From Talpa occidentalis (lineage: Eukaryota > Chordata > Mammalia > Eulipotyphla > Talpidae), in assembly GCF_014898055.3 (NCBI RefSeq), contig NW_023605194.1:101563258-101627257 (forward strand): a stretch of 64,000 bases of DNA, given 5' to 3'. A program made the position numbers and the translations under genes. Below the pieces are notes generated by a model. It saw only the letters and a list, made by a program, of their open reading frames with translations, had not been told where the DNA came from and did not search any database. Below are positions 13,056-25,129 of this stretch, in pieces; the first letter of the stretch is position 1, and each line of letters begins with the position of its first letter.

Positions 13056-14393
13056 AATAGGAATAATAGTGAGTAATGCTACTCTCATTTCCACCCCTTT
13101 TATTTCTGGACCTGTGAATCCTGGGTGTAGGAGAACCACCACCATATGTTAGATACTGATTCAGAGCATATACAGCTCCCTTGAAAACCGTGCCCTGACT
13201 TGCAGTCTATTACCATCTAGTTGACACTGTAGCTGAGTCTTACAAAGGCCACTGCACCCTTCTGTCCAGTCAGCTGTTTCAGAAAGTGAGGAACATCGCA
13301 AGATCGGTGAGTTCCATAATATGAACCCATTGCTACACTTCATTTGCTGTAAAGCAAGTTCCTCGATGAGAAGCAATGTCTGTGTGAAATATCGCTTGGC
13401 CACAGAGCATCCCATGACCCAGAGAGGCTGACACATAAAAGTAACTATCACGATGATAAATTGTCAATAGATGCTAAGTCATCATAGGGTTCTGAACTGA
13501 TCATTTATATGATCGGGTTACATTTTAGTAGGGTCTGCCTGGCAGTCACATAGAAAATAAACTAGAGAGAAGAAAGAATAAAATCATGGTGATTATTGCA
13601 GGAAAGAGATGATGGCTTAAGCTAGAGAGTAAGGAAATGGTCAGGGTGTATTTTGAAGGTGGAGTCTATCAGATGTGATGAGGGGTAGTATGTGAGTTAT
13701 AAGACAAAGAACAGAGTTCATTCCAAGTTTTAAGAGATGTGAGTCTGGTGAATGGTGGTGACATTTTTCTAACATATGGACAACTATTGGGGGGCAGATA
13801 TTTGGGAAACAAAGTGTTTGGTGTTAGATTAATATCAAGATTTCCATTAGAAACCAAATGGAGATATAGAATGGGTGATTGAATTTGAGTTTTGAGATCC
13901 AGAGATATTCCCAGGGTAGGAAGTTGAATTTGTGCGTTTTCAGTGTATATGTGTCTTCTAAAGCATAGATTATGTGAAATTACTAGGAGAAATAAGTGTT
14001 GAAAAGTAGAGTTTAAGGACTGATATTATGGACATTCCAACATTTAAAGGTAAAAGGAAGGAGGAGGGGTCAGCAGAGGAGACTTAGAAGAAGCAACCAG
14101 TCAGGGAAAATGAAAAGCTGGACAATGCAGCTTGGAAGCCAAATCCTCAGTGTTCTCAGAGGCAGTGAGTACCAGATCAAATGATGCCAGTGAAGAAATG
14201 AAGTCAGAGAGTTTGGGTACTCTTTGCAAGAATTCTGATTTAAACAGTGCAGAAATTCAAGCAGGTGTTGACATCAACCAAAAACAATTAGGTATTTCAA
14301 CAACAAAAATGGGTTTATTGAGGAACAACAGAAAAGGGGACAGATTGGAAAGTGCATTTATGACAAGATCACCTGCAGTTCCATGAATCAAAG
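13056..14393. other. Intergenic stretch, unassigned
   Basis: No gene or repeat recognised. Longest open frames are under 100 codons and have no visible domain. Confidence 0.5.
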
Positions 14394-14400
14394 ACTAATA

Positions 14401-14703
14401 GTTTTTTTTAAGCTGTTTATTTTTTATTTTAGAAGATTTATTTTTATTTATGCATACAGGAACTGGGGCGTAGGCAAGAGATGTTGGGGGTTGGGAGAGG
14501 ATTCACCAGAGACAGAGTGGGGAGCAGAACAGGTAGATCTACTGAAATACACTGCTGAGGGGCACAGAGAGGGGAGACAGGTGAGGTCTGCTGTGCCCTG
14601 TGGGTTAGATCCCTTGCTAGGGATCTAACTCAGGCCTTGGTGGCTAGTGATAGCTTGATAGCACTGTGTCTTTAACCTCCCTGCGCCACCAAGGAGGCAC
14701 CTC
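14401..14703 (-). mobile_element. tRNA-derived SINE copy 3
   Basis: Minus-strand, diverged copy. Tail 'atttatttttatttatgcat', body 'gattcaccagagacagagtg', head ending 'cgccaccaaggaggcac'. Short direct repeat ACTAATA at 14394-14400 and 14704-14710. Confidence 0.9.
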
Positions 14704-15420
14704 ACTAATAATTCTTCTAATCTCCTTCCAAATTCTGCTGGAGGGGAAAACAGTGTCGTTTCCTGTGAGAGATGCTAGGAGTGTAGTCCTTTTAGTTTGA
14801 TGATTTACACATGTGCAGGCACTCTTGCACCTCCTGACCTCTTTAAAACAGGTTTTCTATATATTTATGTTCACAAAGACAATGTGAAATCAAGAAAGGG
14901 TTTTTTTTTGTTGTTTTTTAACAATGCGATATAGTCTGTCATATTTATATGGTGATGAGAATATTCCTATGGGGGAGGGAGAGGAGGGAATAAAAGAGAA
15001 AGGAAGATTGCAGGAATTTAGTCTCTCAAGAGGTGACATAAGCTGTATTATGGTGCCACAGTAAAAAAAGAAAGAAAAAATAGAAAAACTTGCTTTATAA
15101 AGAGCAAGAACACTCCTCCCTCATATGTGAAAGGAAATAAAAATGCATATAGAGTTGTATATTGGGTGGATTGATTCAGTAATGGGAAAAAGTAGAGACT
15201 TTCTTCTGATTGCTCCCATTTTCAGTGGCAATAAAAAGGAAGGTAACTGCTGAAATTCCACATTCGTGAAAGCTGTCTCAACTGTAGCATTATGGGAGAA
15301 CTGGATTTAACCATATTCAGAGGTTTGATAGAAACACAAGAATGATGGAAAGATATAAGAAACTTAAAAGTATATGCAGGGGAGTAATTACAGTAATGAA
15401 CTATAGATGCTAATTGCTTG
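14704..15420. other. Intergenic stretch, unassigned
   Basis: No gene or repeat recognised. Confidence 0.5.
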
Positions 15421-15690
15421 TGCTTCCCTGGTGGCACAAGGAGATAAGCACAGCACTATGAAGCTATCCGCAGCCACTGCAGCATGAGTTTGATCCCCAG
15501 CCAGCCAGGGAGCAACCCACATGGCACAGCAGACCTCTCCTGACTCACCCACTGCTCCCCTCAGCAGTGTATTTCAGTTAGTCTGCCTGTTCTGTTCCCC
15601 GCTCTGTCTCTGGTGAAGCCTCTCACACACACCCCGCATCTCTGGCCTGTACCCCAGCTCTTGTATGCGTAAATAAATAAATCTTAAAAA
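15421..15690 (+). mobile_element. tRNA-derived SINE copy 4
   Basis: Plus-strand copy from 'tgcttccctggtggcac' through 'agtttgatccccagcc' (B-box remnant) and 'cctcagcagtgtatttcagt' to the tail 'aaataaataaatctt'. No clear target duplication. Confidence 0.9.
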
Positions 15691-18600
15691 AGAAAACTGG
15701 TTCTCTGTTTAGCATGGAGTTCTCCATGGACTATACAAAGATGTTTTTCTCTCCTTGGTAACCAAGGCCAATTTGACTAAACAAGTCCTAGTTCTTGGTA
15801 AACAACTTTGCAATCCTATCATTCTTGTCTCCATCTTTTTTCCCTTAAAACCTCCTTGAACAAAGATCTTGCACCAAACAGGACACAATTTGGGCTACTA
15901 CCAAAATGTCTGCTTTCTGATGTTCAAATCTAAGATCCATCCTCCCCAATGAACAGTTTCATTTTAGCCTCCTCAGGTTTTCTAAATAGACTTGAAAAGT
16001 GTGAAATCCAGAAAGAAGTGTTGTTTTTGAAGTGCTGAAAGAAAAGAACTGCCAACACAAAGTCTTATACCCATGTAAATATCCTCGAAGATGTTTTAAA
16101 TTCTTTTTTTTTAATATGAAGTCTTTGAAATCTAGTATTATAATGACAGCACATCTCAGTTTGGACCAGCCACATTTCAAATAGTAGCCAGTTGCTGGTA
16201 ATAACAACTATATTGGACATCTCAGAGTTAGAACAAGAAGATGAAGGAAATGTTTGCAGATGAGACTGAAATAGGAAATTTTACAGATGGCAGACTGAGT
16301 TCCAGAGGGTCAGCTGAGTGGCTGGGGCAATTAAGGAGGGTTGGGAGTGAAAGTCCAACGAGAGAATATCTTTAACTTTATGGGAATAAGAGAATATTAA
16401 GGATGACTTGGAAGACTTGGACTCTGGAGGTGACTAAGGCAAACAATGGCAGAAGTACTGCAGTGATTTTTCCCTGTGGGCCTCCTGCATGGATGTGGAT
16501 AATCAATTTTCATTCTGGCCTCTTTAGGGAATTGGTCTCTTTGGCCATTTTTAGTGAACAGAAAGGGTGGGGAGTGGTGAGTTATCAGATCTCTTGGACT
16601 TTTGTGATGCTCTAGGGAAGGGAATCAGCACCCCTCCACATTCCTAACTAGCCTGTTGCCAGCTATGAAGAATAAAACGAATACAACAGTATTTCACTTC
16701 AGAAAATGGCACAGAATAGTGAAGTTTATGCCCCTTAATAATGGCAGAATTTTTTTAAACAAAGCAAACAAAATTAACACAACAGACAAAAGGAGTCCAG
16801 AGAAGGCAAACAAAGACAATAGATTAGGACAGGAGGGAGAGAGGGTGGAAGGAAAGGAAGGGGGAAGTTTCAGGAAATGGTGAGTGTTAGGAAAGCTCCA
16901 GATGCTCACTGTAACCCCTTGTTTCAGAGACCCTAAATAGACTGACTCTGTGGGCTGATGGCCCCTGACTCTCAGCCCCTTGCATGGTGACTGTCAGTGC
17001 CTACCTGCTGGATTCTCCCTAAGTGTGTTGCCCTGCTCGTGCACACCCATCTAGATCTGGTGCCCTTTTCTCATGATGCCATGCTAGGCTGTTGGTCCCC
17101 TGTTTGGGTTTCCCTTGCTTACCCCAGAGAATTATGTATCAATGATTTATCTCACAGATCCTTGAAATAAATCCCTGTTTAGCATCTGTTTTCCCCTCTG
17201 TTCTTTCCGAGGAGTAGGTTGGTCCCCAGCCATCAGCCAGCTCTTTCCCACGAAGTTGTCTTCTAAGCAATGACTCATTTGCTCATAAATTCATATATAT
17301 AAGGCTCATAATTGTCACATCTCAAAGGCTTCACTTTACCCCAGGCCATTTCTCAAAAGTTTAGAAGTGTGGAAATATCCAACAGCTATCTTCAAAGAAA
17401 GGGTGAAGCCAGTGTCTAGCACAAGCTCTGAAGGGCGTGTGGTCAAGCAGGTGAGCAATAAGAAAGTTGCCCTCATGGGACACTCCTCCTAGGCATACAT
17501 TCTACTGGCTGGCTCCCCATGCTATGTGTGGTAAAGGCATCAAAATTCTCAGGGGGGAATTTCCCTGTAATTAAAAAGGGCTCCCTCATCCAGTTACATC
17601 TTTGCATGAACTCCTATCTCGGCCTTGTTGAAAAGAAAAAAGTCTGTGAAAGGGTTTCATGGGTTAGTCTAATTTTGGAATAGCATTTGACATGCTTCAG
17701 AGGAAACAATGGACACTTGCTAAATTAATTCAAGTTGATTTGATTACACACGGAATCATGTTCCCCCAGGAAGTCAGACAACCCCATCTCAGGCAGAAAG
17801 GGATGTTAGATTCTGTCTTGAATTTTCATCTCCTCCACCTCCCACCTCAGCATTCACTCTCCACCTCACCACACCCTGCATTGGCAGGATGGACTTTATT
17901 GGCATCCAGGGAGTGTTCTGACCAGAACAATAGGCAAGACAGAGGCTGAGTCGTCCCAGCCTGCCTTCCATTCAAGGAAATACATGCCCATAGAGATGAA
18001 AATGCCACAGCCCGCAGACTCCCTTTTGCTTGGAGGCATAATTATCTATTTTTGAGTGGCTCCTTTTATTCCTCTCCCATTCTTTCCCCTTGTGGGCCTA
18101 GATCTTATGACCTGTCTGCAATTCTGGTTCCCCATTTACTGGTTGGGTGTATTTGGACCTTCTTTGCCTCCAGGTTTACATCTGTTAAATGGTAATAGCA
18201 ACAGCGCTTTTGTTAGACGTCTGCTGTGTTGACGAAAATATGTAACGCACATATATGACTGTTTTCTTTCAGAAAAAACACCTGGGAAATATCAACTATT
18301 TTTATGGAGAAATCTTTGTTACTGGCTCTTCTTTGAAGGTTTAAGTCTAGCCTCAGTCTCCTCCTGATCTGTTCTTTTCAGCTGCAAGTTTTGAATTCAA
18401 GTTCATCTTTCAGTGTAAAGTGGTCCTCCTGTAACTCTCTCCTCTGCACATGCACATATACAAACACATTCCTCTCTTCTATACCTGCAACCATTGCTAA
18501 CTCTTCCCTTGAAGGATATAAATCTGAAAAAGTTCTCCAGTGATACCAGAAAGTTATATTCCTAAGACTATTCATTATCACCTCCCTTCAGTATTTAATC

Positions 18601-19634
18601 CTTAGACTGATGACTTGGACTTCTCACCTCAGGGTAACTGCTACTTCTAGTTCACAGCCTGGGAGCATATGGTGAAAATCTTGTCCCTAAATTTGTCAAG
18701 AATTATTTTGCTGAGACTAATTTTAGCATCAACTTGACCGGTTCTTGTCTCTCCAGAAAAGCTTAATACAAGAGAAGATTGCATCAGGGTTGTTGACGAA
18801 CCTAAATCCTCATGGTGGAGACCTTTTGCGTCTCCAGCTATCTCTGTTCAAGATATATTGCTTTTAACATAATAACATTTAACCAAGATAGGACAGACAT
18901 GGTATCCAAGTTAACGCTGAGGTGAAAGCATACTTTGCCCTCTTTGTGCAAAGGTTTCAGGTGAGGTCACTGGCAACGCAGCAGAGCAACAGGCCTGTCC
19001 TTGTTGAGATATGGGCCTGACGTGGCCATCTGTCTTGCACTGCATTTTGCTGCCTCTAGGCACTCCTCTCACACATTGTCATAGGCATTGCTAGCCCCTT
19101 GCAGAGTCAGTTTGGGACAGCTCTAATCATCCTTAAGTCTGTTTTCCCCAGAGTCAAACATCTGCTCAAGTCCAAGAACATTTCAAAAGCCAAAGTAAAT
19201 AAACAAAAGAAACCTTTCTCCTTAGCTCACAAATTGATTTTCCCAAGTTTTTCCCAGCTATAAAAAGATATTTCAACTGACAGGAAATAGTTTCCTGACT
19301 GACACACTGTCTCCTGAGGGGAAGTTTAACTTCTTGTCTTTCCACATTTCAAGTCAGCTAGAGAATCATCCTACTTCCCCTCCCTTTGAAGGCTTCCTAA
19401 CATGCTCTCTCTTGGATAATTAGGTGTTCAGATCATGAGCACTATGATATCATCTGAACCTGATGATACTTTCACATAATCTAACTCACTGGGAAATCCC
19501 CATCTTTATCCCTAATTAGAAGTGGTCTTTTAATTAACTCAGAATAAAGCTCGGGTATATGTGGAGATCTTCTTCCAAGTGCGTATAGTTTTTCAATATT
19601 AAGTAGTATATTTCAAAAGATCCATTTAACTTGT
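15691..19634. other. Intergenic stretch, unassigned
   Basis: Nearly 4 kb without a gene and without a repeat I can name. Less AT-rich around 16.9-18.2 kb. Confidence 0.5.
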
Positions 19635-20205
19635 GTATTAGTTTCCTATTGCTGCTGTAACATATTACCACAAATTTTGTGGTTTAAACAACACGAACTT
19701 ATTCTATCACATTTCTGGAGATCAGAAGTCCAAAATCCACCTTATGTTGGCATGACTGAAAATAAGAGCAAAACTAAGTGAAAAGAGGCTAAGAAAATAG
19801 AAAAGATCAATGAAACTAAGAGCTGTTATTTTTTCTTCTTCTTTCTAAGATAAGCAAATAGGGATGGTTCTAATTGGACGATCCATGGGAGAATCTGCTC
19901 CTTGCCTTTACCAGCTTTTAGACTCTGTTTTGGCATTTCTTGGCTCTTTGCCACATCACTGCAAACTCTGCTTCGGTTATCACATTGTTTACCCCTCTTG
20001 ATCTTCTTGCCTCCCTCTTTGATTACTTTTATAGCCTACCCAGAAAATCCAGTATAATCTCCCCATCTCAAGATCCTTAACTTAATCACCTCTGTAAAGT
20101 TCCTTTTGTCGTATAAAGGAACAGTCACAAATTTCTAGGTATTAGCAAGACACTATCTTGTGAGGGAAGCTATTGTGTCATTCAGCCCAATACATGTAAG
20201 TTTCA
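19635..20205 (-). mobile_element. MaLR (MLT1-like) LTR relic, antisense
   Basis: Starts with 'tgtattagtttcctattgct', the complement of the well-known 3' end of MLT1-type LTRs, and later shows 'atctccccatctcaagatcc'. The middle is diverged or replaced. No coding part. Confidence 0.7.
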
Positions 20206-20924
20206 GTTCATTTTGAGCAATGTAGACTAGCCTGCACTTTTTTTTTTTTTTTTGTAAACAATGTCTTGTTTTATACGATCAAAATATGGGTCAGTTGATT
20301 AAACCAAGTTTTCTCCATCTGATAAGCTACCCTATTTTAATAGTTTCTTTGAAATTTTGTCCTTTACTCTGCCTTTCCTCAACCCCTCTTAGGACCTGCA
20401 AGACCTCCTAAAAATATGTTATTCCTGCAGATAGTTTCAATTCATAGAAAACTGTGTTCATCAGGACTCTTGATTGCCAGTGTAACTCAATTTAAACTGG
20501 CTTAAAAACATATTGTCTCAAAACACTGATGAATGTATGAATATGGATGAAACTAGGCACAGAAGGAAGCAAATACTCAATTATATATTTAGGAATTTCT
20601 TCATCTCTTTGATTTACTTTCTTCTGGGTTGGCTTTTTTCAGGCAAAGACTAATGCTTCTACATATTTACCAGATTGCTGGGCTTGTAATTATCAACTTG
20701 GCAACCTCAGCTGAAGAAGACTGCTTCTTTTCCAAAAATTCCAGCAAAAGCCTCAGAGAAATTTCTCCTTGACAGATCTGAGGTCACACACAAATCATCA
20801 CTTACTCAATTTCTGTCACTAATGGGTCATGGTGCTCTGATTGGCCAGATCTGAGTCAAATGATCTCCTAACGCTAGCATAAGCATCATAATAAATAAAG
20901 GGGCATTTAATAGAAGGAGAAATG
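20206..20924. other. Intergenic stretch between two MaLR pieces
   Basis: A T-tract lies at about 20239-20254. Nothing else recognised. Confidence 0.5.
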
Positions 20925-21010
20925 AATGGTGGCCCCATCAAAGTAACATGTCCACAGCCCCATCGCCAGACCCAGGTGAAGTCTTTTACATGGAACACCT
21001 AATAGTGTAT
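20925..21010 (+). mobile_element. Short MaLR-like LTR fragment
   Basis: 'gaatggtggccccatcaaag' and 'catgtccacagcccca' resemble the 5' end of MLT1-type LTRs; similarity fades after about 21 kb. Confidence 0.5.
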
Positions 21011-21944
21011 CCAGACAAATTCACTGAAGGCCAAAGTACAACTGCTTTCTTAAAGTCAGATCCTTACTGACCTCTGTCCTTGAGTGACAGTGTTATTGGG
21101 TGTTTGTGTAGATTCTGATAACACTGGAGTTAGGGGACAAATTTGTCCAGCCTGTGGTTGTATCATGAAAGTACTTTTTTGGGAAAAAAAAAATACAATG
21201 ATCAAAAACTCTAGGATTCTAAAGCTATGTCTGAAAAATTTGAACCCACATTAGACCTATTAACCTTCGGTGAATTTAAAAAACAAGTAATTTGTCCAAA
21301 GGATTAAATGACAACAATGAAAATATGGTGTTTAGAGAATGTATACGTACATTTTACAAAGGGAGGAGAGGCCTCATTACTGTAGGGAGGAGATAAAAGT
21401 ACTGACTCTCCACTGAAACCATCCTCTGAAACCATCCCACCAAGGAAGGGCAGGTACACTCATTACCGCAGAGTAGGTTTGGAAATCTATGTGGTCTCCA
21501 CTGATAATGGCCTGGGAGGGATGACAGTCCCAGCAACTGCTCAGCTTTCTCTGACACTAGCCCAGTGGGAGGTTAGTGCTATTGCCATTATGGCACAGGG
21601 ACAGTGGAAGGCTAGATTTCCCACTTACCCTTTGCTGGCATTAGTAGTGTGGCTCTCCTTGTTTTTTTTTCCGGTGGGGTTAACTGGATCAGAGTAGTTA
21701 CTCCTTAACAGTTTTCTGTCTTGCTAGCTGCCTATTTCTTGGCTCTTTGGCTGTACAGATTAGGCTTGTTTCGTTGTGCTGCATTCACTCGCATTTCTGG
21801 GTCAACAACTTCTTAAGTTTTGAATCTGGGATCTACGAAGCAAAAAAAGAAATTCACTGCTAATTTCTTTTTACAGTAAGAGTCATATTTGTTATATATT
21901 TATACTTTCAGGGGTTTTATTTGTACTTAGTGGAAGGAGTAGGA

Positions 21945-22057
21945 TAAAGTACATTCTTCCATCTTCACAGAGGTAGATTTTTTTTTAAATGAAACAGCAG
22001 TAAACCACCGTTTCATTTAAAAAAATCACCTCTGTGAAGATGGAAGAATGTACTTTA
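21945..22057. repeat. Near-perfect inverted repeat (hairpin), 47-49-nt arms
   Basis: Left arm 21945-21995, loop 21996-22009, right arm 22010-22057. The outer 30 nt of each arm are exactly complementary (left 21945-21974, right 22028-22057), broken only by a 1-2-nt bulge; the inner arms differ by two A/T. Not part of any repeat family I recognise. Confidence 0.95.
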
Positions 22058-23126
22058 ACTAAAGAAAGTCTAATTTTTAGCATTCTCAAAGTACAGTTCT
22101 GGAATTCAATTGATATTTGATTTATTTTTGATTCCCAAATATCCAAATTTCCTTAAAGCTTTATGTAACTGAAAAAAAATAAGGATTATTTTCTAGAGAT
22201 TATTCAGTGCAAGAGGCTATAGACCTGAGTAACCAGTACTTTTTATCCACTTTATTTTTGATTTATTAGTCTTTAATGTAATGACACACATCTACCTTCA
22301 GAGATAATATGAAACTATGAGATAAAACTAGAAGATAAATAAAATAAGCTTTCAAAAGTTTAATATTAGTTTTCTTATTCATGTATCTTTCAACAAAGTG
22401 CATTAATTGAAAACAAATTGTTCTCACAACCTGGAGAGGCAATTTACAAACTTTGTTCAATCTTGGTAGCTGAAGTAACAGTCAAGTTTACAACACTTCA
22501 GTCTCTAAATTTTTTAGTAAATGTAAACAACAAATGAGCTAAATTTTGCAAATGGAAAAATGAGGAATTCCTGGGGTTATACTAATGGATTATCAGTTCC
22601 AGTGTGGTCAGCTTCTAACTTCTCACCACATCCTTTCAACTTCTTTCAGAATAGAGTGATCAGTCTAAGTATCACCACAGAAATTCAAATTAGAACTCAA
22701 AGTGTCTTTGGAAATGTAGATTACCATTCCAGTGCAAGTGTAGGTGAAGGTCATACACCGCTTCTCTCATCCTGCTCTCTAGAATTCTTTGGCCAGCTAA
22801 TAATTTAAAACCAATTCTTTCTATTCAGATAGACACATTCCCATGACCTCTTATCAGGCAAGCAGAATTTTTACTATTATTTCTGTATTTTGAAATAAAA
22901 AGTCATAACAAAACATGGATGCCATTTCACACCAAGCTTTCCTAAACTTTTGACCAGGGTGCACTTGTGAGTAAAGATGAGGAAAGAACTGACTTTGTTT
23001 CAGAATCTTTCTATTCTTCTATTATTCAGAATTAGTGGTAAAGACAACTTAAAAAATAAAAAACAATCAAAAATCTGTATAGCGGACATCCCCTGCTGTG
23101 AACTCTGAACTCTGTAAATATGAAAG
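22058..23126. other. Intergenic stretch, unassigned
   Basis: AT-rich; no gene or repeat recognised. Confidence 0.5.
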
Positions 23127-23142
23127 AGAAGCTGAAGCTTTT

Positions 23143-23467
23143 TTTTTTTTTTTTAATAGAGGCATGCTTTTTATTTTATTTGTTTGCTGGTTTGTTTTGT
23201 TTTTTTGTTTTTGTTTTATACATGCACTGGGTACAGTCAGAAGCGCGGGAGGGTGAGAGAATTCACCAGAGCCAGAGCGGGGAGCAGAGCAGGCAGAAGG
23301 ACCAAAGTACACTGCAGAGGGGAGCAGCGGGCGGCAGGAGAGGTCTGCGCGCCATGTGGGACCCTCCTCCGGTGGCCGGGGAGCAGCCGGGGATCGAACC
23401 GGCACCGCAGAGGCCGCGGGCAGCTTCGCAACCCAGCGCTCAACCGCTGCGCCACCGGGGAGGCCCA
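23143..23467 (-). mobile_element. tRNA-derived SINE copy 5, young and complete
   Basis: Best-preserved copy by eye, GC-rich with many CpGs left. Minus strand: head at 23467, B box GGTTCGATCCC at 23400-23390, full body, then a long T/G-rich tail complement at 23143-23220. Flanked by the 16-bp repeat AGAAGCTGAAGCTTTT at 23127-23142 and 23468-23483. Several open frames cross it but they are artefacts of the repeat. Confidence 0.97.
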
Positions 23468-23483
23468 AGAAGCTGAAGCTTTT

Positions 23484-24319
23484 CAGTGGTTCCTCTTACA
23501 TCTACCACCCACTGACTACTGCCTCAAGTTTACTAATCCATAAAAACCAATACCTGCCTTCTATACTTCTCAAAAATAAAGATTAAAAAGAGATAAGGAA
23601 TATGAACAGAGTATTGAAAGTCCAAATTAATATTTCAGTTTTCTTTGTGAACAAAATTTAGTCATTTTATTCTATAAGCTATTTTTATTTTCAAAGCCAT
23701 AAGAGACAATGCTGAAGCTGGACAGTAAGTCAGAGTTTGTTCACAGCATGGGGAGTTAAATTTTGGAAAAACAATTTAACAAGATAAAAGAAAGCACAAT
23801 CGTCTAAAATAATTTAGAGCATTAAAGGAAACACAAGTGGTGTTTCTATAAACAGAGTAAGAGGAGAGATTGAAGAATAAAAGGAATCCAGGTCCTTAGT
23901 AGCCTTGTTTATTTGAAAAGGAGTGTTTTCTTTCTCCTTAAATGATAGGAAGCTGCTAAGTGCTTCCAAACAGAAGGGTCAAATGAATTAATTTACATTT
24001 AGAAAAGAGCTTGCTAATGGTTCTTGGGAGAACAGCTGAAGGTGATGAGACTATAGATCAAGAGATGAATTAGATGAAGAAATGAAGTCCTGAACTAAGG
24101 TGATGACATTGAGAATAAAAATATCAAAGATATTCAATAAAAAGAACTTTGGTTGGCTAGTTGTCTTGGGAAAGAGAAAGGAGAATTAAAGATGATGGAT
24201 TTTTCTGACATAGTTTTTTCTGAATAGTTTTCAATATTAAGTATTGTCTTTTCATAAGTCTCTAAGAAAGACTTCTTCCTAATTTTGATTTCTGTGGCAC
24301 ATCAATAGGCAAAATTTTC
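23484..24319. other. Intergenic stretch, unassigned
   Basis: No gene or repeat recognised. Confidence 0.5.
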
Positions 24320-24325
24320 CTAAGA

Positions 24326-24988
24326 TGTGTGAAACCAAGTACAGCAAGCACCAGGAGGGGATGATGCAGGTTCTCTATGACTGGAGAAGACAGGGTGAAG
24401 GCGGAGTCCTAGAGCCCTCGGTTGATTTTCCGGGCTTTTATTCAGTTTACCAGGTACATGGCAGGCAGAGGTGCCAGGGGTCCGGGAGGCTGGTAGGCCT
24501 CTCAGCCCCCGGTGAGTCCTCACCCTTTTCTGGGCTCTCCAATGCTCTTTCGTGGCCTTGCTTCTCTGCTCCTTCACTCTGCTGTTGGGATCTCCTCTGG
24601 TCTCTCTTGGTTCCCTGCTGGCGTCCTCATGACACCGCCCTTATAAGCTCAGTCTCTCAGCCCAGGTGTATCCACCTACCTATGCCCACACCCCACTCCA
24701 GGTGCCCACCATCAGGCATGCATTCACGACTGCAGATCCATCATCACTCCTAATGGCAGGAGGGCAGAAAAGCCTGATGCTTTTTTACTTACCCTACTCC
24801 AAGGCTCCATTATGCACCTGTAGTGTTAATGTGTGATTGAGGGGTACCCCAAAACCCCCCTAATTGCATGTTTCAGAGAGATCCAATCATCTGTGAACAC
24901 AAAGACAAAAGATACTCTTAGTGTAAAAGAATTTTTAGTAGAATTAGTGTGCATTGAGAGAGAGAAGAGAAAGGATAATAGTTTCCCA
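24326..24988 (-). mobile_element. Solitary LTR of an endogenous retrovirus, probably class II-like
   Basis: On the minus strand it starts TGGGAAAC and ends GTTTCACACA, so it has TG...CA ends and short inverted termini. The 6-bp repeat CTAAGA flanks it at 24320-24325 and 24989-24994. Inside, a TATA-like TTATAAGGGCGG lies near 24640-24650 and an AATAAA near 24437-24444, in the order U3-R-U5, about 110 nt before the 3' end. No gag, pol or env sequence is next to it. A 6-bp duplication is common for class II (beta-like) elements; the class is inference. Confidence 0.75.
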
Positions 24989-25129
24989 CTAAGACACCCA
25001 ATGTTACTGCCCCGCCGAACAGGGCAGGCCACTGAGGCCTGAAAACTTGCCACAGATCTAAGGCACCTTATGGCAGCGAACCATAGAAAAAGGATAAAAA
25101 GGGCCAACTGAAAGTTTTGGATTTATCAA

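Noticed and set aside
23067..23586. Several overlapping open frames of 70-130 codons on both strands
   Set aside because: They all lie across the GC-rich young SINE copy 5, whose low stop-codon density creates open frames by chance.
24320..24753. Open frames of 142 codons (plus) and 85 codons (minus)
   Set aside because: They fall inside the solitary LTR and have no recognisable domain.
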